A stretch of 38,004 bases of DNA from Nitrosomonas marina (GCF_900111605.1 NZ_FOIA01000031.1:1-38004), one strand, 5' to 3'; positions 19,256 through 28,010 are shown, counted from the first letter of the stretch. Made by a program: numbers and translations. The notes: generated by a model from the letters alone, not told the origin.

Positions 19256-20258
19256 CGTACTGCACCTTAAATGATTGAACAGTTATCCCTTTTTCTTCTA
19301 AGCCGTGTGAAAGTGACGTCTGATTCGCTTTGAGCAATAATGCTGCTTGATCGTCATCCGCATGTATGGAAATTTTTACATTCTGAATATTGAGCGATAG
19401 CTTCACGGAAATTTTTCCTAATCCCGGTAGTGTCAGAATTAAATCGGTGTGCCAGCGGGTTGCCGGTCCTTCATGAGTATGATGTTCCCTTGATGTGTTT
19501 TCTTCATAAATTTCCCACCATGCATGCTGTCCATTCCAGACTTCTCCGTTCCAGGCGATATGGCCTGATTCTAAAGCTGTTAACTGGTGCTGAACCTGCG
19601 ATACAAGTTGTGTATTAACAGGTGTAGATAAAGACGTTGCTGCAGCTGCTGCAAGCGCTGTTCTTTGTAAACTGGCCTGCGGCTCTTGCCTTAATTCTTC
19701 AAGTGAATAATTGCCTTTAATCCATTGCGCTAAATGGGATTCATAGAATAAGCCACTTTGTCGAATTGTTTTCTGCAATAAATGTGGATATTCTGGGCTA
19801 TTTATAACAGTGTGGGTCAATTCAGAATTTGTTCTGACTGATGAGCTGGGTATGGGACTACTATCTTTTGCATGGATAATCGTATCGACAAATTGCCCTG
19901 CTGTACTGATCAGCGTATTTTGCCTGACAGCGTCGTGTGTATTACCATGGTGCAAGGCAAATTTAAGTCTTGGTTGATGCGTGATAAATGTGAGCGTCAC
20001 TTCGTCGCCTGACTGAATATTGTCAGGCAGTCGCATTTGGAGCGATTTGTCTGCAATATGTATGCTGAAATTGCCATTCGGCAAACGCCTTTCTACAAAT
20101 GCCTGATATTTCTCGCCTGGTACAAAGTGAGAAAGTTCCTGGTTAGAGTCAGGGACTTTTGAAGTGCGTGAAATGGGCGCTACTGGATTGATGGGCGTAT
20201 CGGTTTTTGCAGGCGATGGCTGCGATATGTTGTCTGTTTTGATATAGGTAGGAATCAT
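19242..20258 (-). CDS. FliK-like flagellar hook-length control protein
   Basis: The 338-residue product has a proline-rich N-terminus, a central beta-rich stretch (YQAFVERRLPNGNFSIHI, then SGDEVTLTFI), and a C-terminal region with the Flg_hook pattern LILTLPGLGKISVKLSLNIQNVKISIHAD. FliK measures hook length and triggers the FlhB switch. Pairing with the FlhB-like gene downstream supports this. The start is uncertain: ATG at 20258 was chosen, but TTG at 20273 adds five residues and has GAGA a few bases upstream. It may be a paralogue of the main fliK rather than the main gene. Confidence 0.7.
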   Translation of the reverse strand: MIPTYIKTDNISQPSPAKTDTPINPVAPISRTSKVPDSNQELSHFVPGEKYQAFVERRLPNGNFSIHIADKSLQMRLPDNIQSGDEVTLTFITHQPRLKFALHHGNTHDAVRQNTLISTAGQFVDTIIHAKDSSPIPSSSVRTNSELTHTVINSPEYPHLLQKTIRQSGLFYESHLAQWIKGNYSLEELRQEPQASLQRTALAAAAATSLSTPVNTQLVSQVQHQLTALESGHIAWNGEVWNGQHAWWEIYEENTSREHHTHEGPATRWHTDLILTLPGLGKISVKLSLNIQNVKISIHADDDQAALLLKANQTSLSHGLEEKGITVQSFKVQYDDSK

Positions 20259-20325
20259 AGTTGCATGTGTCAAAGTTTTCTCAGCTATGACTCCTCTGGT
20301 TAAATCAGTAAAGATTTATTTCAAC

Positions 20326-20661
20326 TCAATAAATACTGCTTGATTCATAAGCTTGCTGCAAATGACGTTTTCGTTTGTTTGTGTGGAGCATGTCCTGTAA
20401 TTTTTCCATCCAGGGTTCGGTTATGGATCTGATTTGTGCATCGTCATTAAGTACCTGATGGATAATTCTTATTTTCTTTTGCTGCAACTCGTGACTTAAT
20501 GATATTTGTGATTCATTATGAATTAACTCGTCTGTTAACCGTCTGCACTGCCGTTCGAGCTGAATCAGTTCGTCCCATTTGCCATTTTCTGCTGCCGTGA
20601 CCATTTTGTTGGTTATTGTTTTGATATCTTCGTAAAGTTTGATCAGTTGCTTGCTATCCAT
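20326..20661 (-). CDS. fliT: FliT-like flagellar export chaperone
   Basis: This is a 111-residue, mostly helical protein beginning MDSKQLIKLYEDIKTITNKM, with the FliT-like pattern WDELIQLERQCRRLTDEL. FliT binds the filament cap FliD before export and modulates flagellar regulators. Assignment rests on size, helix pattern and its place after fliS. Sequence conservation in FliT is low, so the call is less certain than for fliS or fliD. Confidence 0.75.
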   Translation of the reverse strand: MDSKQLIKLYEDIKTITNKMVTAAENGKWDELIQLERQCRRLTDELIHNESQISLSHELQQKKIRIIHQVLNDDAQIRSITEPWMEKLQDMLHTNKRKRHLQQAYESSSIY

Positions 20662-20717
20662 TTTTTAGAGCCTTAGTATTATTATGTGTAAAACGAATCA
20701 GTTAGCGAAAATCAGGA

Positions 20718-21125
20718 CTATGTTCGCAATTCTGTTGTATTCTCAATGGCCTTCCAGGCACCGTACAATTCATTCAATAATCCACTGATCTCATCTATGA
20801 TTTCAATGTCGTTTTTAAGATTGGCAGTTAACAGACGATTAGCCATATAGTCGTAGAGTGCTTGAAGGTGCAGCGCCAGCTCTCCGCCGGCATTAGTATC
20901 AAGGCTTGCTTTTAAGCCATGGTCAATAATCATGATAGCTTTGGAAAGCATTTCCCCTTTTTTGGCAATTTCATTGTGTTTTATATGTATTCTGGCTTTA
21001 AAAAGTGCTTCTTGTGCACCTTCAAACAGCATCAGAATGAGCTTGTGGGGATTGGCCGATTCTACTCCGGTTTCAACGCCGACCCGCTGGTAAGCTGAGA
21101 CGGGGTCAATGGTGGTTGCATACAT
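20718..21125 (-). CDS. fliS: Flagellar export chaperone FliS
   Basis: FliS binds the flagellin C-terminus in the cytoplasm and prevents premature polymerisation. The 135-residue product has AYQRVGVETGVESANPHKLILMLFEGA near the start, and ALYDYMANRLLTAN and LNELYGAWKAI near the end, typical of FliS. The start has a strong AAAGGAG ribosome-binding site upstream. It lies 59 bases after fliD and 56 before fliT. Confidence 0.94.
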   Translation of the reverse strand: MYATTIDPVSAYQRVGVETGVESANPHKLILMLFEGAQEALFKARIHIKHNEIAKKGEMLSKAIMIIDHGLKASLDTNAGGELALHLQALYDYMANRLLTANLKNDIEIIDEISGLLNELYGAWKAIENTTELRT

Positions 21126-21184
21126 TAATTACTCCTTTAATATGATTAGCAACGATATTGGTTTTTTAGTAGAGGAAAAATCAA

Positions 21185-23161
21185 TTAATTACTATCGATA
21201 GTGGGTAGTCTGGATAACTGTTGTTGCAGAAAACTGCTGGTTTGGGTCATGCTGGCAATCATGGTATCCAATGCTGTGAATTGAGCGCGTATACGTTTTT
21301 CGACGTCATCAAGCCTTCGAATCAGGGATTCCCGCTGATCGTTAATGTCATCAATTTTTTCATTTATGCCTTCAATACGGTTGTCAATGAGTTTGCCATC
21401 CAGCATTTTATCGATGACCTGATTCAGCTTGGCAGCAAAACCATGTGCAAAATCAACAGATCCGCGCGGTCCAGTGCCGCCACCTGTTACTTTAAGCACC
21501 AAGCCTTCACTGTCGCCTGTGCCTGACAGACTCTGTCCTGTACCGGTTGCACTAAGGCCGTTAATTGTTCCCGCAACATCCAGCCCTGCTGTTACGGTTG
21601 CAGTACCGAACAAATCAAGTTCGCCGTTACCGCCTGTAATTTCAACGGACGATGATGACCCGTATTGATTAGAAGTAATCGTCAATATGCCTGCCGATTG
21701 TGTCACTGAAACGGCAACATTATTTGAAGAAAAAGCTGTATTACCGTTTATCTTTGACTGAATTTCAGCTGCGAGAGAATCTGCATCATATGCTCCGGCA
21801 GCGAGTGTGATGCTGGCATTTGTCCCATTGATATTAAGATCGAGTGAGTCGTTTATTCCTGTATTGATTGTGAGAGCGGCAGGTGCGCTACCTGCTGCGG
21901 TACCCTGAGTGGCCAGTTGACTGATATCCAGTTGATAGTTTCCGTTTACTGTGCCAGTTGTGGCGCTGATGAATGAAATCAGACTGTCGCTTGTTTTACC
22001 GACCGATGCAAACAAGGTCGAGATATCTTTGCTTGCGTCATTAACAGCATTACTCAATTTACTCGTATCTAGTTTAAGCGACCCATCATCCTGAAAGGAA
22101 ACACCGACTTCGGCCAGAATGCTTAATCCGCCTCCTGCGGTTTTTAAAGGTTCGGATAGCGTGTTGCGTAACTGGTTCTGAAGAGCTCTGACTGTGAAGT
22201 CTCCTGTCAAAATGGAAGCCTGCTTGGTTTCAGCATTATATTTCGATAAATCTGTGATTGTTTGATTGAGTTCATTGTAGGATTTCACAAAATTTGAAAT
22301 GGCTTTTTCGATACCGGCTGTGTTGCGGGAGATATTTAATGTTGTAGTATTGCCGATATCAGCTTTCAACAGATTAAAGGTTACGCCATCAATGGCGTCT
22401 GAAATGGTGTTGGATGATTTACTGATTGGAATTCCGTCAACGACCATTTCGGCATTGCCTGCTGGAACGGTCTCTGTCAGATTAGATGTGCCACCAGTAG
22501 CTGCATTAAAGGCAAGTTGTGATAGACCGGCATTGTCGGTGTTATTGCCATCATCATCCGTCACCGTAATTTTCAATGCATTGCTGAGTCCTGTATCTTT
22601 GGAAGCGATTACCAGACGATCACCAGAACCGTCATTTATAATGCTCGCTGAAATGCCTGCATCTGCTTTATTAATGGCATCACGTATACCCGCAAGTGAA
22701 GCGTTGGAGGGCGAAATAGTGATTGACTGCGCAGCTTTATCCGGATTTAAAGTAAACGAACCGCCGCTGTAAGTGCCAAATTGTACCGTCAATGTGCCGC
22801 TCCCAACCGTGGTGCTTGGGGAAGGGAAATTCCCGGATTTTAATTTTTGTGATTGCGCCAGGGATTGAATTTCTACATCATATTTCCCGGTAACAGCAGA
22901 AGCGCTTGCACTGACAGTTGCCAGGGATGTGTCCGATATGTTTGCCGAAATGGCGGAAAATTTTGACGGGCTGGTAAGCGATGATAAACTGCTTTGAAAT
23001 GCAGAAAGTGCTCCTTTGAGGGTGCCAAATGCCGTCAGTTGGGTCTGTTGCTTGGCTTCTTTATTATCAAGTGCTAAAAGTGGTCGGCGTTCAACGGACA
23101 TCAGTTGACTGATAATTCCATTTACATCGAGTCCGGAACCTATACCCGGTGTTGATAGCAT
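21185..23161 (-). CDS. fliD: Flagellar filament cap protein FliD, enlarged
   Basis: FliD caps the filament and inserts flagellin subunits. The 658-residue product has the FliD N-terminal domain (GIGSGLDVNGIISQLMSVERRPL), a flagellin-hook-like module from about residue 91, and a helical C-terminus (RIEGINEKIDDINDQRESLIRRLDDVEKR, ending with a Gln-rich LQQQLSRLP). It is clearly longer than the roughly 450-500 usual. The extra length is explained by a second copy of the module at about residues 404-508: TGKYDVEIQSLA recurs as NGNYQLDISQLA. Confidence 0.92.
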   Translation of the reverse strand: MLSTPGIGSGLDVNGIISQLMSVERRPLLALDNKEAKQQTQLTAFGTLKGALSAFQSSLSSLTSPSKFSAISANISDTSLATVSASASAVTGKYDVEIQSLAQSQKLKSGNFPSPSTTVGSGTLTVQFGTYSGGSFTLNPDKAAQSITISPSNASLAGIRDAINKADAGISASIINDGSGDRLVIASKDTGLSNALKITVTDDDGNNTDNAGLSQLAFNAATGGTSNLTETVPAGNAEMVVDGIPISKSSNTISDAIDGVTFNLLKADIGNTTTLNISRNTAGIEKAISNFVKSYNELNQTITDLSKYNAETKQASILTGDFTVRALQNQLRNTLSEPLKTAGGGLSILAEVGVSFQDDGSLKLDTSKLSNAVNDASKDISTLFASVGKTSDSLISFISATTGTVNGNYQLDISQLATQGTAAGSAPAALTINTGINDSLDLNINGTNASITLAAGAYDADSLAAEIQSKINGNTAFSSNNVAVSVTQSAGILTITSNQYGSSSSVEITGGNGELDLFGTATVTAGLDVAGTINGLSATGTGQSLSGTGDSEGLVLKVTGGGTGPRGSVDFAHGFAAKLNQVIDKMLDGKLIDNRIEGINEKIDDINDQRESLIRRLDDVEKRIRAQFTALDTMIASMTQTSSFLQQQLSRLPTIDSN

Positions 23162-23191
23162 TTTTTATCCCTCTTTATTGTTTAAACAGTT

Positions 23192-23560
23192 TCAGGCTTT
23201 GTCGTTCAGTAATAAGCCCTGGACTTTGTCCAAAGTTCGTGCAATGGAAATAGCTTCCTGCGATGGAATTTGCCGAATGACTTCCTGTGTCTGTGTATCC
23301 ATCACTTTAATAACAGTTTTGCCGGTATCTTCGTCTATGGAAAATTTAAGGTTTTGAGCGAGATTATTCACAGTTTCTTTGATTTTTTCAGCGGCCTGCT
23401 CGATCGGAATGTCCGGTTGAGCTTTTTGTTCGGGTTTGGCAACTAAATTCGATGAAGAATTTATTCTACTGTTTGTCGACAGCGTATTTTGAGAAGCTGG
23501 CAATGTCAGCAAAGGCTGAGCGTGACTGCCTGTTGCATCATTTATATGACTGATTGCCAT
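23192..23560 (-). CDS. flaG: FlaG family protein
   Basis: FlaG proteins affect filament length and are commonly found beside fliD. The 122-residue product has a variable N-terminus and the conserved FlaG half: LKFSIDEDTGKTVIKVMDTQTQEVIRQIPSQEAI (about residues 70-105). The frame opens further upstream, but ATG at 23560 has AAGGAG seven bases before it, which decides the start. A 15-bp hairpin precedes the ribosome-binding site. Confidence 0.88.
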   Translation of the reverse strand: MAISHINDATGSHAQPLLTLPASQNTLSTNSRINSSSNLVAKPEQKAQPDIPIEQAAEKIKETVNNLAQNLKFSIDEDTGKTVIKVMDTQTQEVIRQIPSQEAISIARTLDKVQGLLLNDKA

Positions 23561-23580
23561 GGGATCACTCCTTATGGTTA

Positions 23581-23621
23581 AAGGAACACGGAATTCGTAA
23601 TTTAACAATTCCGTGTTCCTT
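23581..23621 (-). terminator. 15-bp perfect hairpin between fliC and flaG
   Basis: AAGGAACACGGAATT (23581-23595) pairs perfectly with AATTCCGTGTTCCTT (23607-23621) around an 11-base loop. In the direction of transcription it lies between the fliC stop and the flaG ribosome-binding site. The 3' arm is followed by only a very short T-run, so it may be a partial terminator or an mRNA end stabiliser. Either would keep fliC expression higher than that of flaG-fliD. Confidence 0.65.
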
Positions 23622-23651
23622 GTTCATTTCTGTACTCTTAATGCTTTCTGA

Positions 23652-25115
23652 TTAACGCAATAGTGAAAGCACATTATTGGGTAATGAGTTTGCCTGCGCC
23701 AGAATCGCGGTACCTGCCTGCTGCAGAATTTGTCCGCGTGTCATGTTGGCTGTTTCCGCTGCAAAATCGGCATCCTGAATACGGCTGCGTGACGCTGAGA
23801 GGTTTTCAGCTGTTGTTTGCAGATTGGAGATAGCTGAGGAAAAACGATTCTGAATTGCCCCCAAATCCCCACGTGTGCTGTTGACCTGTGCCAATGCAGC
23901 ATCCAGCGTTTCAATTGCGGTTTGCGCACCTGAAGCTGATGAAATATCCATTGTTGCAACAGAGTTAAAAGAACTCGTTGTTGCACCAAACACATCGGCG
24001 TTTCCATTGCCAACGGTTATTTGACCTGCTGAGCTGGTCAGCTCAATTGTGCCGGTAGCAATTGCAGAATCTGTTGCTGCGCCACCTGTTAGAGTCCTTG
24101 TAGTTACGCCGGCAGTAAAATCGGCAGTTTTTGTTGCGCCTGAGTTGTTAAAGTCTTGTAATGCGATATCTCTACCGTCTGAAGTTGTCAGCGTAATAAC
24201 CGACTTGTCTGCATTGTCTGCAAATGATGCCGTTACGCCTGTCAGGGACTGTAGTCCGTTGATAGCTGAGGCCAAACCGCTTAAATCAGATGTGTCGGTT
24301 ACGTTTGCAGAAATGGAATTGCCATTTAACGTCATCGTGACTGTGCCCGCAGCACCGATATTGCCCAGTGTGGCACTATTGCTGGCTGTTGCTGTGACTC
24401 CGATATTTGAAGCGGCGGAGTTGATTGCTGCAGCGACGGTTTTTGCATCTGAACCGACAGCGTAGCTGATTGCACCTGTGGCACCCTTATTGGTTGTTAG
24501 CACCAGGTCGGCCTCTACCGTGACACCATTACCACCTGAAACATCGGCAGCTGCTGCAGTAGCAGTTCCCATGGCGGTACCGTTCGTCGTTAATATGTTG
24601 CTACCAAGCGCTGTGGCACGTGAATCACCAATTGACTTGATATCAATGGTTTGATTTGCATTTGCGCCAACCTGAAAGCTCTGGTTTAAAAAAGCGCCAT
24701 CAAGTAAATTCGTGCCATTGAACTGCGTCTGACTCGCAACACGTGTGATTTCCGACGTTAATTGAGCGACCTCGGCTTGCAGTGCTGCACGATCGCTTGA
24801 ACTGTTGGTGGCATTAGCGGATTGTATTGCGAGTTCTCGAATTCGTTGCAAATTGTTTCCAATCTCGCTTAATGCACCTTCTGCAGTTTGTGCCAGAGAA
24901 ATACCATCATTGGCATTGCGTACTGCCTGGTTCAGGCCGCGAATTTGTGAAGTCATTCTTTCAGAAATTGCCAGACCTGCTGCATCATCTTTTGCACTGT
25001 TAATTCTAAGACCTGAAGACAGGCGCTCCAAAGATGTATTCAGTGAATTCTGAGACATGCTCAGGTTGCGTTGTGCATTCAGTGACGCAATATTTGAGTT
25101 AATTGTTTGTGGCAT
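23652..25115 (-). CDS. fliC: Flagellin
   Basis: The 487-residue product is the filament subunit. The N-terminal D0/D1 region (MPQTINSNIASLNAQRNLSMSQN, then RLSSGLRINSAKDDAAGLAI) and C-terminal D1/D0 (AENLSASRSRIQDADFAAETANMTRGQILQQAGTAILAQAN, ending SLLR) are highly conserved. The middle (about residues 175-390) is Ala/Thr/Gly-rich and variable, forming the exposed D2/D3. LQRIRELAIQ covers the site recognised by TLR5 in enterobacterial flagellins. AAAGGAG is well placed before the ATG. A sigma-28 type promoter lies about 100 bases upstream. Confidence 0.97.
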   Translation of the reverse strand: MPQTINSNIASLNAQRNLSMSQNSLNTSLERLSSGLRINSAKDDAAGLAISERMTSQIRGLNQAVRNANDGISLAQTAEGALSEIGNNLQRIRELAIQSANATNSSSDRAALQAEVAQLTSEITRVASQTQFNGTNLLDGAFLNQSFQVGANANQTIDIKSIGDSRATALGSNILTTNGTAMGTATAAAADVSGGNGVTVEADLVLTTNKGATGAISYAVGSDAKTVAAAINSAASNIGVTATASNSATLGNIGAAGTVTMTLNGNSISANVTDTSDLSGLASAINGLQSLTGVTASFADNADKSVITLTTSDGRDIALQDFNNSGATKTADFTAGVTTRTLTGGAATDSAIATGTIELTSSAGQITVGNGNADVFGATTSSFNSVATMDISSASGAQTAIETLDAALAQVNSTRGDLGAIQNRFSSAISNLQTTAENLSASRSRIQDADFAAETANMTRGQILQQAGTAILAQANSLPNNVLSLLR

Positions 25116-25213
25116 TTTGGTTCTCCTTTAAATGCTTTGCTTTATAAATGGTTTTATTCCTACACGCTGGTTTCATTCCGTAACAAGCGGCTAATTAACC
25201 ATCGTTGAAGCTG

Positions 25214-25240
25214 TAATCGGTTGACTTTTTACAAAATTAA
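25214..25240 (-). promoter_or_regulatory. Sigma-28 (FliA) type promoter of fliC
   Basis: On the minus strand TTAA (25240-25237), exactly 15 bases, then ACCGATTA (25221-25214) matches the FliA consensus TAAA-N15-GCCGATAA at 9 of 12 positions with ideal spacing. It points at fliC and leaves an untranslated leader of roughly 90-100 bases. The rest of the 294-base gap (25116-25409) is AT-rich. It includes a lone TATAAT at 25286-25291 on the plus strand that might serve the kinase gene but has no good -35. Confidence 0.65.
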
Positions 25241-25409
25241 GTTTTTTGTTTTTATTTGGTTCATTTTTTGCTGGAATTTTTAGCTTATAATGTCAGTAGT
25301 CTATTCGTTGATGCTGGATAATGGTTGTAAATTGGTATAGTATTCATGGTGTTATGCTTCCGTATAGAAAGATGTGGTTGATTTAAATCAAAGTGTCGAT
25401 GGGAATTGA

Positions 25410-26987
25410 GTGATCAAAAGAAGAGTTTTAAAGATTTTGTCGGTTGAAAACTCTGCTGCTGATGCAGATCAAATAAACGATACGCTGGTGAAAAGCGGGT
25501 TGCAGCTGAATGTTAACTGGGTAAACACGGTACAGGAACTGCGCAAAGCCTTGAGGACCGGTGTGTGGGATATTGTGCTGTCAAATACAGATGTGCCTCA
25601 ATTGAAACCCGATGAAGTAATACAGTTACTATTGGATTATGGACAAGATGTGCCCTTAATCATAGTTTCGGAAAATGAAGATGAGGAAGCGGCAGTATCA
25701 TTGATGGAAAAGGGGGCTTGCGATTATATCGCAAAGAAGAATCTGCAGAGGCTTGTACCCATCGTACGCCGTAGCTTGCGTGCGGCGGAGAATTCCCGAC
25801 GTGTGAATATTACCCAGGTTGCCTTGCAAAAAAGCGAGGCGCGCTTTCGTGCAATTACAACGAATCTACCCGGTGTTGTTTTTCAGTTTTTACTGACACC
25901 GGACCATAACGAGAGCTTTCCTTATGTCAGTAATGCATCAGAGACCCTGCTGGGACTGTCTCCACATATGCTGATGGCAAACGCTACATTGTTTTCACGA
26001 CTGATTCTGCCTGAAGATAAGAAAAATTACGAGAGACTGTTGCAAATATCTGCAGAGAAACTTTCCACGCTAAACTGGGAAGGACGTATCCAGGTTAAAG
26101 GTGATTCGGATATTAAATGGATCAGCCTGCGTGCAACCCCGAAAATGGCAGCTGATGGCGGGATTTTGTGGGGTGGAATCATGATCAACATTACCCGGAA
26201 TAAGCTGGCCGAAACGGAAATATCGCATTCGCGGGAGCAGTTGGTCGAATTGTCTTCCTATTTGCAGAAAGTTAAGGAACATGAACGTGCGCGAATAGCA
26301 CGCGAGATACATGACGATATTGGCGGCACATTGACAGCCATAAAATGTGAGTTGGTGCCCTGTTTGGATTCCACGCCACGCCTCAGTGATTTTTATCAGA
26401 AAAAAGCAGCCATAATTGAAAGTCTTGTTGATCATGTTATTGACAGCACGCGAAGAATATCCATGGATCTGCGTCCCGGTATACTTGATTTCGGTATTGT
26501 TGCTGCAGTCCAATGGCAGGCCAAAGAGTTTAGCCGACGTACAAATATTTCATGCCATGTATCTTGTGAAGAAGAAGAGATTCTGCTGGATGCTGATTTG
26601 TCAGTAGCAATTTTCCGACTTTTTCAAGAAATATTAACCAATATTTCCAAGCATGCACAAGCTACCAAAGTTTGGGTCAGTCTGGCAGAGGCAGAAGAAA
26701 AAATTGTTATGGAAGTGCTTGATAATGGGTGCGGGATTGATCCTGAAGATATGAAAAAACAGGATTCGTTCGGTATTAGAGGAATGCGCGAGCGCTGCCA
26801 GCAATTAAAAGGAAGCTTCCATATCTCAGGTGAACCCGGTATAGGAACCAGGGTCTGCATTCTTATTCCTATACTGGAAATGAGACCGGCATATCAAGAT
26901 GATTCTGTGGAGATACCTGATTTTAAATCAGAATATGAAAGTGACCAGCGGAGCTTTATGACAATTAATGATCGGAGAAAACAATGA
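25410..26987 (+). CDS. NarX/UhpB-type sensor kinase with degenerate receiver and PAS domains
   Basis: The 525-residue, apparently cytoplasmic protein has three parts. Residues 6-125 form a receiver-like domain, residues about 140-270 a PAS-like domain (SEARFRAITTNLPGVVFQF, FPYVSNASETLLGL, WEGRIQVKG), and residues about 285-500 a HisKA_3/HATPase kinase. The H box EHERARIAREIHDDIGGTL has His301, the N box is EILTNISKHAQATKV, and DNGCGID and GIRGMRER follow. The receiver phosphosite reads DIVLSNTDVP, so the usual Asp is Asn59; Lys109 is kept. The start is GTG 25410; an overlapping ATG at 25399 runs straight into a stop. ATGA overlap with the regulator gene implies one operon. Confidence 0.88.
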   Translation: MIKRRVLKILSVENSAADADQINDTLVKSGLQLNVNWVNTVQELRKALRTGVWDIVLSNTDVPQLKPDEVIQLLLDYGQDVPLIIVSENEDEEAAVSLMEKGACDYIAKKNLQRLVPIVRRSLRAAENSRRVNITQVALQKSEARFRAITTNLPGVVFQFLLTPDHNESFPYVSNASETLLGLSPHMLMANATLFSRLILPEDKKNYERLLQISAEKLSTLNWEGRIQVKGDSDIKWISLRATPKMAADGGILWGGIMINITRNKLAETEISHSREQLVELSSYLQKVKEHERARIAREIHDDIGGTLTAIKCELVPCLDSTPRLSDFYQKKAAIIESLVDHVIDSTRRISMDLRPGILDFGIVAAVQWQAKEFSRRTNISCHVSCEEEEILLDADLSVAIFRLFQEILTNISKHAQATKVWVSLAEAEEKIVMEVLDNGCGIDPEDMKKQDSFGIRGMRERCQQLKGSFHISGEPGIGTRVCILIPILEMRPAYQDDSVEIPDFKSEYESDQRSFMTINDRRKQ

Positions 26988-27616
26988 TACAAGTGATGAT
27001 TGCCGACGATCATGCGATTGTCCGCCAGGGCCTGAAGCAGATATTAAATGAGACTAGCGATATCCGGGTCACCAGTGAAGCCGAAACAGGGTTTCAGGCT
27101 ATCAAGATTGCCCGTCAGCATGATTTTGATGTCGCATTGCTGGATATTTCGTTACCTGATAGAAATGGTATTGACGTGCTCAAACAAATTAAAAAGGATA
27201 AACCAAATTCTGCAATTCTGGTACTGAGCATGCATAACGAGCACGAATTTGCTCTTCGCGCGTTGAAAGCGGGCGCCGCGGGATATTTGAATAAACAGAG
27301 CGCGCCGGCTCAGCTTGTAACTGCTATTCGTCAAGTTGCCTCTGGGGATAAATACGTCAGCCAGGCTTTGGCTCAGGAACTCGCGAACGCTGTTAATTCG
27401 AAGAGTGATCAACCGCTCTATACCATTTTATCCGATCGTGAATATCAGACTCTGTGTCTGATTGCGTCGGGTAAAACGCTATCTGATATTTCGGCGGAAA
27501 TGTTTTTAAGTCCTAAAACCGTCAGCGTTTACCGATCGCGCATACTGGAGAAGCTCAAGTTGAACAATAATTCCGAGTTGATACGGTACGCAATAAAAAA
27601 CCGGCTGGTTGACTGA
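26984..27616 (+). CDS. NarL/LuxR-family response regulator
   Basis: The 210-residue product has an intact receiver: ADDHAIVRQGL with the acidic pair, phosphoacceptor Asp54 in VALLDISLPDRNG, and the conserved Lys in GYLNKQSA. A C-terminal LuxR-type HTH follows (YQTLCLIASGKTLSDISAEMFLSPKTVSVYRSRILEKL, about residues 150-195). It is most like UvrY/GacA-type regulators. It overlaps the kinase gene by four bases (ATGA) and is its probable partner. The target genes are unknown; the divergent fliC is an obvious candidate but this is inference. Confidence 0.92.
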   Translation: MIQVMIADDHAIVRQGLKQILNETSDIRVTSEAETGFQAIKIARQHDFDVALLDISLPDRNGIDVLKQIKKDKPNSAILVLSMHNEHEFALRALKAGAAGYLNKQSAPAQLVTAIRQVASGDKYVSQALAQELANAVNSKSDQPLYTILSDREYQTLCLIASGKTLSDISAEMFLSPKTVSVYRSRILEKLKLNNNSELIRYAIKNRLVD

Positions 27617-27736
27617 GATTGTCCTGCCGGTTCTAATTCCCCTAATCAAGGCATATTGCTGCATCCTGATAAGGAAGGGTGTGTCGGGATTTTGGCCAAT
27701 CTGTCGGTAAGATAATCAATTGCTTGAAAAAAACAA

Positions 27737-27988
27737 ATGGATAATATTGATTCAACCTTGTGGAAATTTGATCAGGAACTTGATGCGCGGGGTCTGGTGT
27801 GTCCGCTACCTATTTTGCGGACTAAACAGTCACTTGCCGGTATGACCAGCGGAGAAATTTTGAGAGTTGTCGCAACTGACCCTGGTGCCGAGATTGATTT
27901 TCAGGTTTTTGCTGAACAGACCGGTAATCAGTTGCTGGCCATGTCATCAACTGATATGGAGTTCGTCTTTTTTTTAAAGAAAAGATAG
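27737..27988 (+). CDS. TusA/YedF-family sulfur-carrier protein
   Basis: This is an 83-residue protein of the SirA/TusA/YedF fold. The sulfur-carrying cysteine is Cys22 in ARGLVCPLPILRTKQSL (the CPxP motif), followed by the family pattern SGEILRVVATDPGAEIDFQVFAEQTGNQLL. Whether it serves tRNA 2-thiouridine synthesis or another sulfur-relay step cannot be told from the sequence. It is alone here, convergent with lutC and 120 bases after the response-regulator gene. An AACCGGC/GCCGGTT inverted repeat in that gap has no T-run. Confidence 0.88.
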   Translation: MDNIDSTLWKFDQELDARGLVCPLPILRTKQSLAGMTSGEILRVVATDPGAEIDFQVFAEQTGNQLLAMSSTDMEFVFFLKKR

Positions 27989-28010
27989 TACAAAAATATC
28001 AGCAATGATT

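Noticed and set aside
22299..22772. 157-codon rightward open frame inside fliD
   Set aside because: Antisense shadow of fliD with no start signal or recognisable motif.
24049..24465. 138-codon rightward open frame inside fliC
   Set aside because: Antisense to the variable part of flagellin; an Ala/Val-rich product is the expected mirror of Ala/Thr-rich coding.
25286..25291. TATAAT as promoter of the sensor kinase gene
   Set aside because: No -35 hexamer at a suitable distance and about 120 bases of leader; noted only within the fliC promoter entry.
26070..26513. 147-codon leftward open frame inside the sensor kinase gene
   Set aside because: It covers the H box region of a well-supported kinase on the opposite strand.
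27599..27633. AACCGGC/GCCGGTT inverted repeat after the response-regulator gene
   Set aside because: Seven pairs, long loop, no T-run, and half of it is coding; not enough to call a terminator.
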